From the NCBI GenBank assembly GCA_002345575.1, contig DDVX01000006.1, positions 263,896 to 327,895 of the forward strand: 64,000 nt of DNA. Direction: 5' to 3'. The notes below the pieces were generated by a model that searched no databases, was not told the DNA's origin, and saw only the letters and a program-made list of their open reading frames with translations. Source of the DNA: Stutzerimonas stutzeri (lineage in GTDB: Bacteria; Pseudomonadota; Gammaproteobacteria; Pseudomonadales; Pseudomonadaceae). Each line of letters begins with the position of its first letter. Positions within the stretch are counted from its first letter, which is position 1. Made by a program: the position numbers and the translations under genes. Positions 37,301-43,555 of the stretch are shown piece by piece.

Positions 37301-37678
37301 ATCCCTGCGTTCGGACTCGTAAAAGTGCATTGGGCGCGTCCAGTAGCGCTCCAATCCTTTGGGAATTGTTTTGGCCAAATCGCCTGAAGAAAGGCTATAC
37401 CCCAAGGTTTTCCAGATCGGCTCCCAGCTCCAGCCATGATCACGCTGATACTCGCGGCGATACCACTCAGAGCAGAAGAGAACCAAACAAGCGCTTGCGG
37501 CCATGTCGTTCACGGCATGATCAAAGCTGCCTAGTTCCCTGAGCTGGTGCAGCAGGTCAAGGTACTCTTCGTGGCTGCAGTGATAGGCATATAAGCCTCT
37601 ACAATCTGGAGCCTGAAGGCCTCGGCGTTGAAGAAATGTGCCGAGCCAGCTGGAGAATTTGAATACAGATTGAGGCAT
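34343..37678 (-). CDS. druH: Druantia type III DruH
   Basis: 1111 residues with no recognised catalytic motif; mostly beta-rich in the middle (about 270-800) and helical at both ends. A protein of this size directly upstream of and overlapping DruE defines the two-gene type III Druantia system; relatives in enterobacteria are annotated as the STY4851/YjiT family. The identification rests on pairing and size more than on a motif. GGAAG precedes the ATG at 37678 (MPQSVFKFSSWLGTF). Mechanism is unknown even in studied systems; the complex blocks phage replication. Confidence 0.82.
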   Translation of the reverse strand: MPQSVFKFSSWLGTFLQRRGLQAPDCRGLYAYHCSHEEYLDLLHQLRELGSFDHAVNDMAASACLVLFCSEWYRREYQRDHGWSWEPIWKTLGYSLSSGDLAKTIPKGLERYWTRPMHFYESERRDFLGTLFSEGGLPFQVLREGGSRFQTLFDRVLKQYDQWHILGYSTAQQVEQQLEKANLPQVFATQTSVELIAHMADQLVSLVRDYGLVQADEPVARLDAMNPKWRELFPLPLDNQTGSELLNGLLKTATVEGGRRRKASRGWACRHYWHEAQPSELKVQVSLPAEVVFQLTMQPSTTRFELAILEGEAVIANLGPGYAVVDNAVARIRLRQREVMGRRRDCSLPLSLVAMAGGMVITSLPIENSTIALGEVPVGFEPLNDRWQFCGQASFNCAAEELMLLLPPNSVLLREEGCGDASISDMPSALALHTLKVQGKTEFKVDCDGLYRIRTGHSAGSAFGLELAGSELGWATKPAVTFVGLPRVQWPGASDELQKQGGDLYVGGKQPGTGVLQEMLGAQYVAVRNRSGDTLLRRRIGILPADFRLELRSGERPGQGSILVHSQQRCLLQVMDDGLITQQVKREGHTELKLSTEGLPPISLRLSVTPSLLSDPVEIELPFPNSGCLAIDGSGKQLTRDISVDDLLGARIYLFGRNGAPTKFGLELTLKGNAAKSASYSWSYTATEKPLEISLFSIREQIVDLLSLQSGIDQVVELRVFGHGQEANFRVRKYAMEMLLDRDRQVLRAANLQEGSAALPEPILMLLHEPMRGAVHLSSRTSEGVPTGEFELPALVEKNGPWLVLPKQGSPASFRPLFIFGGWEPVPNSDDAQSLQKAVLTFDHASPVSSFGPVLDSMAVNPMHSGWQFLRSLYEGYGYLPLATFEVWKALVGHTRALSMALLKFEMDPKFLSRIEAEFPVFWEFLPVNEIHLAARRYGAFLKIKGVAEEAISALIGRMFSRLGEVFPTYGESVQQHLLGKALSPERQMPLDIFQGIVHGWYHQLMRDRSDATWPEYGGKRLARWYEKQNESVISFRLEMDYRNAVVYLPVFAAAVASGKAQFSDVFDDSVEAIFFLRQVRDFDSSWFSSIYQYCLLSNLMAMHKAVPVNG

Positions 37679-37787
37679 GAGCTACTTCCTTGATTGAGCA
37701 TCCACGACCGAAAAACGGACTCAAAACTTGCTGTGTGACTTAACCTGCTGCACTGAGACAGCTCTCGGTTGACCTACCAGTGCGCGA

Positions 37788-38171
37788 TCACAACCCCCAG
37801 TAATACTGCTTAATCTTCTGCGCCGTCAGTCGGCGGCGTTCGGCCAGGAAGGCTTCGAACTGCCGCTTTAAATACTGACTGGCGGCCTGGTAGATCTCGC
37901 CGAAATGAACGGGGGAAGACAGGGAAAAGTAATGCGCGGTGATGGGTACATCGACCTGCTGGCGCAGCCAGGCCAGGTAGGGCTCCACTAGCTCGGAGGG
38001 GTATGAGCAGAGCAGTTCGACGCTATCGAAGGACACCGTGTTCAGCGTCGCCAGAATCGGGCCTGCCTCAGCACCTGCAACTGCCTTGAGATCATTCCCG
38101 CCAACCCAGCTGGCCAATACGCACTGCTTCTTTACCACTGTCCCTGTACTCCCGGCCTCCCTATTGCCCAT
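37788..38171 (-). pseudogene. Fragment resembling the N-terminal sensor (CARF-like) domain of RtcR-type activators
   Basis: 127 codons. The segment VLASWVGGNDLKAVAG, then FDSVELLCSYPSELVEPYLAWL and HYFSLSSPVHFGEIYQAA resemble, from memory, the N-terminal ligand-sensing domain of RtcR-like sigma-54 activators. In full proteins this domain is followed by an AAA+ domain; here the match stops near residue 100 and a basic tail (ERRRLTAQKIKQYYWGL) follows, so it looks truncated. The true start may be a GTG near 38138 (VVKKQCVLASW). It lies 109 bp upstream of druH on the same strand. Family assignment is tentative. Confidence 0.45.
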
Positions 38172-38354
38172 CAGCGGGCAGGAGAAAAAATGTGCTCTGG
38201 TTCGCGCCTTGGATAGTAACCAATACGCTGATCCGGGTCTTTAACTGCCTGACTGGATGTTCAAGTTGCGCTTTGCCGACAGGGGAACCGTTGATCCAAA
38301 CGCAGCTCGGCGGGTGAATGGATCACGCTCGCCGCTGCCAGGGGGAGAACAATG

Positions 38355-38374
38355 AAGGGGCCTTTCGGCCCCTT
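38355..38374. terminator. GC-rich stem-loop after the 94-aa gene
   Basis: AAGGGGCC (38355-38362), TTTC, GGCCCCTT (38367-38374): a perfect 8-bp stem just downstream of the minus-strand gene at 38381. No T-run follows, so termination strength is uncertain. Confidence 0.5.
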
Positions 38375-38380
38375 CTGCAC

Positions 38381-38665
38381 TTAGTTAGCCAACAGGCTTT
38401 CAAGCTTCTCGATCAGAAAGTCCAGCGGGCTACGGCCCTCCAGGCGCTTTTCGAACACTTCGTTGCGGTGGTAGGCGACCCAGGTTTCGAGGGCATGCCG
38501 GTTATCCTTCTCGTAGCCGGAGCCGAGGACGCAGATAAGCTCGGTGCCATGGCGGTTCTCAAGGTAGTGACTCATAGCTGAAGCCAGATGCTTGAGGTAC
38601 TTATGCTCGCGGGCCTCCATAGATGGATGCAGAGGGCTCACGTTGTCGCATTTGATCAGTTTCAT
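38381..38665 (-). CDS. Small protein of unknown function
   Basis: 94 residues, starting MKLIKCDNVSPLHPSMEARE at 38665 with GGAG eight bases upstream. It is charged and probably soluble and helical; no known motif. It lies 11 bp downstream of the integrase gene on the same strand and is followed by a stem-loop, so it is probably the last gene of the alpA-int transcript. It could be an accessory of the integrated element. Confidence 0.6.
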   Translation of the reverse strand: MKLIKCDNVSPLHPSMEAREHKYLKHLASAMSHYLENRHGTELICVLGSGYEKDNRHALETWVAYHRNEVFEKRLEGRSPLDFLIEKLESLLAN

Positions 38666-38676
38666 GGTGGAACTCC

Positions 38677-39837
38677 TCAGGCCTTGAGATTGGCTTTGAT
38701 CAGGTTGTCGAAGGCACTGCCATCACGGCGAGTCAGGTTGGGCACATAGCGCGAATAGACACGGAACAGCATCTCGGTGGTGGTATGCCCCATCTGCCGG
38801 GCGATCCACTCCGGGTTTTCACCAGCCGCCAACCACAGGGTCGCGGCTGTATGACGGGTTTGGTAGGGGCGCCGCCGCCGCAACCCCAGGTGCCGCAGCA
38901 GCGGGTACCAAACCCGGTCGTTGATGTTGCGGTATGCGTGCGGCGTACCTTCGCGGGTGCAGAAGACGAACTGCCCGCTGCCGTTTTTCTCGCGCTGGCC
39001 GATGAGGGCCTGATAAACCGGCTCGGACATATCGATCTCACGCTGCGAACCGTCGTTCTTGGTGTAGTCGAGCTTGCCGCCCACCCAGGTTTCACGGATC
39101 AAAATCTGCCGCCGCTGAAAGTCGACGTACTTCCACTGCAAACCATCAATTTCGGCCGTCCGCATACCGGTGAAGAAACGCACCGTGTAGTAGTTGCGGA
39201 AATCGTCGCGCACTGTGCTAAGGATCTGCAGCACTTCATCCAGAGTGAAGGGCTCCACGTCTGTCTTGGGGACTTTCAGTGATTTGATGTTGAGGTATGG
39301 CGAGGTAAACTCGAAGCGGTCAGCTGCCTCACTAAGGATCATGCGCAATGGCGTCATGATGTGGTTGATTCGCGTCGCTGTCAGACTCTGACCTTTCTGC
39401 CCGGGGACTTTGCCGAGTGCCGAGCGGAATGACAGAAGTTCTGCTTTGGTGATGGCGCTGACCTCTTTCTTACCGAACTCAGGCAGCAAATGCTTATCAA
39501 GGGTAAGGCGCACGGTTTTGGCGTGCGTATCACGCCACTCGACCCTCATCTCCTCAAACCACAGTTCGGCAAAATCCTTGAACAGTGGTGTTTTCATCGA
39601 TGTACAGCCCGCCCGCAGCCGACTGATCTCTTGTACTTTGCTGCTTTGGGGGAAGTAGGTGGCGTAGTCGAAGCTTCCGAGGGTGATTTCCGCCTCTATG
39701 CGCTCGAGGATCTTTGCCAGCTTTTTCCGGTTAGCGGGCGTATCAGGCAGCGTGGTCTGCTCGCGGCAGCGCTGATCCAGGTAGGTGAAGTCAAAGAACA
39801 ACTTCTCGTTGTCGGCGCGGGCACGAATCTTACCCAT
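38677..39837 (-). CDS. int: Tyrosine-type phage integrase (DUF3596 arm-binding family)
   Basis: 386 residues from the ATG at 39837 (MGKIRARADNEKLFFDFTYL); the longer frame upstream overlaps the excisionase gene and is rejected. The N-terminal arm-binding region (residues 1-70, RCREQTTLPDTPANRKKL) matches DUF3596. The catalytic domain shows Arg in FFTGMRTAEIDGL, the RH pair in PYQTRHTAATL (box II His replaced by Tyr, usual in this group), QMGH, and the nucleophile Tyr in FRVYSRYVP. It should integrate and excise the island or the smaller phage-like element. It overlaps the excisionase gene by 8 bp. Confidence 0.92.
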   Translation of the reverse strand: MGKIRARADNEKLFFDFTYLDQRCREQTTLPDTPANRKKLAKILERIEAEITLGSFDYATYFPQSSKVQEISRLRAGCTSMKTPLFKDFAELWFEEMRVEWRDTHAKTVRLTLDKHLLPEFGKKEVSAITKAELLSFRSALGKVPGQKGQSLTATRINHIMTPLRMILSEAADRFEFTSPYLNIKSLKVPKTDVEPFTLDEVLQILSTVRDDFRNYYTVRFFTGMRTAEIDGLQWKYVDFQRRQILIRETWVGGKLDYTKNDGSQREIDMSEPVYQALIGQREKNGSGQFVFCTREGTPHAYRNINDRVWYPLLRHLGLRRRRPYQTRHTAATLWLAAGENPEWIARQMGHTTTEMLFRVYSRYVPNLTRRDGSAFDNLIKANLKA

Positions 39838-40063
39838 GGCAGATGCCCCCGCCGGCCATAGGAACCAGCCCGGAAGTCCGCGAGAATTTCTGCATGTCTT
39901 CTTCGACGGCTTCCCAGATGAATAGGATCTTACGGCCGCCAAAGGGGCGGAAATAATGAATGCCTTCAAGCAGGACTGAATCTTTCAGACGATTTCGGAT
40001 GGTGCGCGCGTCGTACTTCATGCGCGTGGCCAGCTCTTCGGTAGTCAGGTAAGTGTGAGACAT
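39830..40063 (-). CDS. Excisionase/AlpA-like winged helix protein
   Basis: 77 residues. MSHTYLTTEELATRMKYDARTIRNRLKDS is a MerR-type helix-turn-helix as in excisionases and AlpA, followed by GRKILFIWEAVEEDM. It directly precedes and overlaps the integrase gene, as recombination directionality factors do. The XRE regulator is divergent, with three operator-like repeats between. Confidence 0.82.
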   Translation of the reverse strand: MSHTYLTTEELATRMKYDARTIRNRLKDSVLLEGIHYFRPFGGRKILFIWEAVEEDMQKFSRTSGLVPMAGGGICHG

Positions 40064-40104
40064 GGCATTGCCCTCTCTGCTAAATTGAACGACAGAGGGT
40101 TCTT

Positions 40105-40199
40105 ATGAGCTCCTGAAGCCTCATAATGACCTCCTGCAGATCACTATAACGCTCATTTTGAGCTTTGCAAGGGCAAAATGATCTTCTGAAGATCATTTT
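40105..40199. promoter_or_regulatory. Three operator-like palindromes in the xis-int / XRE divergent region
   Basis: A perfect inverted repeat AAAATGATCTTC / GAAGATCATTTT (40175-40186 and 40188-40199, one base between) lies 12 bp before the XRE start. Two imperfect copies of its core follow towards the excisionase: ATGACCTCCTGCAGATCAC (40126-40144) and ATGAGCTCCTGAAGCCTCAT (40105-40124), 21 bp apart. A separate short palindrome GCTCATTTTGAGC overlaps 40151-40163. The layout suggests graded repression of both promoters by the XRE protein. Confidence 0.7.
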
Positions 40200-40211
40200 T
40201 CGGAGATTAGA

Positions 40212-40424
40212 ATGGTCAAGTGCCATTTATCTCGCTTACTGGGCGAGCGGAAGCTGAAAATCAGTGACGTAGTCAGGGACACAGGGATCAATCGCGGAAC
40301 CCTCACGCGGCTCTATCACGAAACCGCGCAAAGGGTGGAGCTCAAGGACCTGGAGAAAATCTGCAGATACCTGAACTGTGAGGTGGGTGACTTGTTGGAA
40401 CTGCAAGACGAACCGGAGGGCTGA
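40212..40424 (+). CDS. XRE-family (Cro/CI-like) regulator
   Basis: 70 residues, almost entirely one helix-turn-helix domain: HLSRLLGERKLKISDVVRDT, then GINRGTLTRLYHETAQRVEL and CRYLNCEVGDLLEL. It resembles the short Cro/YozG-like regulators of small prophages and integrative elements. It is divergent from xis-int and most likely binds the repeats at 40105-40199 to control excision. It converges on the giant recombinase gene with 17 bp between. Confidence 0.88.
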   Translation: MVKCHLSRLLGERKLKISDVVRDTGINRGTLTRLYHETAQRVELKDLEKICRYLNCEVGDLLELQDEPEG

Positions 40425-40441
40425 ACGCCCTCCGGACTTGG

Positions 40442-43400
40442 TCAGGCGCGGAAATGCCAGTCGATGGAAGCCATTAGCATCAGATAGCGCAGCGCAGCGC
40501 CGGAGTGGTGGTTTTGCTCTTGAGCGGTGAGCTCGACACCCGGTAAACGCAGCTGTACTCGAATCCCCATATGCCTGTTTTCAGCGCACCGGTTCTCCGG
40601 AATTTGTTCAGTGAACTTCAAGCGAGGTTTCCCCAGAACCGTTCGCCAACGGCTTTTGGTTTGCCTGGGCGTGCGCGTGTCGTAAATGATGAACTCAGTA
40701 TCAACCAAACGGATGCCCAGTTCAGATAGCAGCCAGGCGTACTCGCGGGCACTCTGCTCATCCTTGCCGGAGTAGAAACGCAGTGTCGTCTCGCTAGCCC
40801 AACAGCGCTCCACGAAATCGTCCAGCACTCGACCAGCTTTGGCTTTATGCCGGCTGCTTAGCAGGCCATAAAGCCGATCCGCATAGGCCGCAACCCCAGC
40901 CAGACCTCCGTGCCTAGGCGGTCTTGGGACAAGCTCAATTCTATGATCTGAGTCAGAGGTTGCTGGGCTCTGCAGGCGATGCTTACCGAGATGGCTGATG
41001 TATCTCGCCCGCTCCAACATGACTAATCGATCCGATTCGGAGAACTCTACCCAGTCCATATTGACCGAGTGCCCTGATGCCTCCGCGTAAGCCTGGTACG
41101 CAAGCATGGATGAAATTTCATTCATTCTTGTCAATGCCCATCCACCGTCACTCCTCTGATGGGAAATCAGCGAACGCTTAACTTTTCCTTGATCGCTGCG
41201 CCTATAGACCCGCATGCGGCCGATGATTCTCTGCATGTGCTGAATTTCTGCAGGCAGGCTTAGTGCAGGTAGGTCGTCCAGCTTGTTGGGCAAGCTGACT
41301 TGGGCAACTTTGGCGATGACATAGCCAGGTGGTAAAAATCCGGGATTCCACTGCCAGCACAGCGCCGATAACCACGGCATGCAATGAACATAGTGCAGTA
41401 GGGATGTTTTGGGGCTCGCATGACCAAGTACAGCGCTGGTTATATGCATTACCCGTCGGGTGGCGGACTCGGGGGAGTGAAAAAATGCACGGTTTAGCCG
41501 TTCTGTGTCCAAGAGCCATTTCATGGTTTGCGGATGCTCGCCGAATAGCAATCCAGACGCCTGACCAACACCTAATGCTGACGCGGCCAGCTTGAACGTC
41601 AGCCATGTCGCAGCAGAATGTCTCAGGTGGTGATAGTGCATATCGCTGCACCTAGTCACCCGGCGTAGAGCATCATGAATAGCCGGCATCAGTGTTGATT
41701 CAGAAACCCATCGAGTCTGAAGCTGCGGAATACAGAACAAGAATTCCGAATATGGATTCTTCAGTTCTTCGTCATCGCGCAGTTGGGCAAGGCGCTCAAT
41801 CAACTGCAACTCATCTGGCTCAAGCAACACGTGAAGTGGCAGCGTCCGTGTTGAGTTGCGTGTTTTTAACGCGCGCAGAGCATGTGGTCGAATATGCAGG
41901 TTGATCGGTCGCTCGATAACAGTAAATCGTTCAGGTGACAGCCGCTTGAGGTTCTGATGTCGACGCCTTACTGCAGCGGCTCGCGCATCAGACAGTGAAC
42001 GCAATTGCAGGTCACGACGCAGCAATTTCAGCGCCTCATTGCGGCGCAATCCCAGTCGAAATCCGAAGATCATCATGGCTTGAGCGATGATAGCGAGACG
42101 TGGTGAGCGCTGACTCAAGGGGCCTGTGGCCAAGTCCCTTAGGACCAGACGATATTGGTCCTCATTGAGGATCTGGGCGTCGACGAACTGAGGTGTTTTC
42201 CCAATGCCTAGCACGCTATAGGGGCTGATTGGCGGATACGCAAATGTTTTCTGCAGGTGGCCATGAAACTCCAGCAATCCCTTGGCGAGATTCCTTCTCA
42301 TAGACGAGGTGGGCTGAGCCTCCAGCATCAGCTCATAGAGCTCCTCAAGTGCATCCGGCGAAACGTCCAAGATCGAGTCAACACAGAGCATATTGTCCAA
42401 ACCAACACCGACATTCCGAACATAGTTGGCAACTGTTTGGGGCTGTAACGTGTTGCCGTAAAACGAGCGGCCGTGAAGCAGGAGCGCAGCCCAGCCATTG
42501 ATCAAAGCTTCAAGCGTCTGAGGTGGAGGTATATTCTCAACTGCTGAAATTTGCTGTTTGCGGAGTTTTCGGCACAACACCGTCAACCACCCGGGAACAT
42601 TTTGCTGGGGTCTGCGAAATCGGTGCTTTTTCCGTTTCTCTTTCTCTTCGCTTCTTGGCCCTGGTGCATTCCCGTTCAAATGCTGCCATGAGTCCGGCAA
42701 AACAGAATGCGACACAAAGTTGGATCTTGTAGCGTAATTTGTTAGCAGCTGTGGCAACTGTGTTTGACGCTCGATGCGCAGCAACTCAAACACACGCTCT
42801 AGAGAGGCTGGCTGGTTATCAGGGCAAATTCCTCCCGTGGCCAGGGCCGCTTGAATGCATTTTAATTTTCCGTTTTTTCGAGCCAGGTAAGACCGGTTCT
42901 CGGCTAGATCTGCAGCGCAGCGCGACAGAAGCGACAGCGTTATCGGATCTGGAAACCACTGCCGGTTCTCAGCCTCAGGCTGACCTCGGATTGAGAGCCG
43001 CAGCCGGAACTCAGGTATTCCGGATATCCAAATGACCTGCCCAGGGTCAAGTTGAGTCAGCGCGTTCAGCTGGGGAATGTCCATCAGAGCGCCGTAATAG
43101 GCAGCACTCAGAAGCAGCAGCCCAATCCGCGTATGGGGTGAGAGTTGTTCTAGATCACGCCTGATGGCGCGCCCAATCGAATCAACCATGTCCTGACTGG
43201 CCGACAGATTCACTGCGGTGTAAAGGTCGGGATTAATCGGATTTGAGCGGCGCTGCGTTTCGATCGCGATCGGAGCCAGCGGTAAGCTCAGATTAAAACG
43301 CTGCGCACGACGCGTCACTTCTAGAAGCGTATTGCGTAATGTTGTGTTTTCGAGCTGACTCCCGAGATTCTGCATCTCTTTGATGGGGAAATTACGCAGC

Positions 43401-43555
43401 GAACGTTGTCCGCAGAGCCATTCACCGATGCTGTTGCCGGAATCTTTGCAGCGCTCCTGGAGTGTCAGAAGATATTCATTTTTCCACTCTGGATCGTGTT
43501 TTTCCGGGCTCCAGACAACAGACAGCATTTCATCCGAAAGACGTGAGCTATTCAT
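40442..43555 (-). CDS. Giant tyrosine-recombinase-like protein (1037 aa)
   Basis: 1037 residues, two to three times the length of a normal integrase. The catalytic box pattern of tyrosine recombinases sits in the middle: Arg in MIFGFRLGLRRNEALKLL (about residue 505), HLRH in MHYHHLRHSAATWL (about 642), and GH...Y in VLGHASPKTSLLHYVH (about 711-723). About 480 residues precede it and 310 follow, with no recognised domain. All catalytic residues appear present, so it is probably active. Its start overlaps the stop of the next recombinase-like gene by 4 bp (ATGA). Multi-recombinase mobile modules such as Tn554 or the Gamma-Mobile-Trio are possible relatives; I cannot confirm family membership. 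Confidence 0.75.
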   Translation of the reverse strand: MNSSRLSDEMLSVVWSPEKHDPEWKNEYLLTLQERCKDSGNSIGEWLCGQRSLRNFPIKEMQNLGSQLENTTLRNTLLEVTRRAQRFNLSLPLAPIAIETQRRSNPINPDLYTAVNLSASQDMVDSIGRAIRRDLEQLSPHTRIGLLLLSAAYYGALMDIPQLNALTQLDPGQVIWISGIPEFRLRLSIRGQPEAENRQWFPDPITLSLLSRCAADLAENRSYLARKNGKLKCIQAALATGGICPDNQPASLERVFELLRIERQTQLPQLLTNYATRSNFVSHSVLPDSWQHLNGNAPGPRSEEKEKRKKHRFRRPQQNVPGWLTVLCRKLRKQQISAVENIPPPQTLEALINGWAALLLHGRSFYGNTLQPQTVANYVRNVGVGLDNMLCVDSILDVSPDALEELYELMLEAQPTSSMRRNLAKGLLEFHGHLQKTFAYPPISPYSVLGIGKTPQFVDAQILNEDQYRLVLRDLATGPLSQRSPRLAIIAQAMMIFGFRLGLRRNEALKLLRRDLQLRSLSDARAAAVRRRHQNLKRLSPERFTVIERPINLHIRPHALRALKTRNSTRTLPLHVLLEPDELQLIERLAQLRDDEELKNPYSEFLFCIPQLQTRWVSESTLMPAIHDALRRVTRCSDMHYHHLRHSAATWLTFKLAASALGVGQASGLLFGEHPQTMKWLLDTERLNRAFFHSPESATRRVMHITSAVLGHASPKTSLLHYVHCMPWLSALCWQWNPGFLPPGYVIAKVAQVSLPNKLDDLPALSLPAEIQHMQRIIGRMRVYRRSDQGKVKRSLISHQRSDGGWALTRMNEISSMLAYQAYAEASGHSVNMDWVEFSESDRLVMLERARYISHLGKHRLQSPATSDSDHRIELVPRPPRHGGLAGVAAYADRLYGLLSSRHKAKAGRVLDDFVERCWASETTLRFYSGKDEQSAREYAWLLSELGIRLVDTEFIIYDTRTPRQTKSRWRTVLGKPRLKFTEQIPENRCAENRHMGIRVQLRLPGVELTAQEQNHHSGAALRYLMLMASIDWHFRA

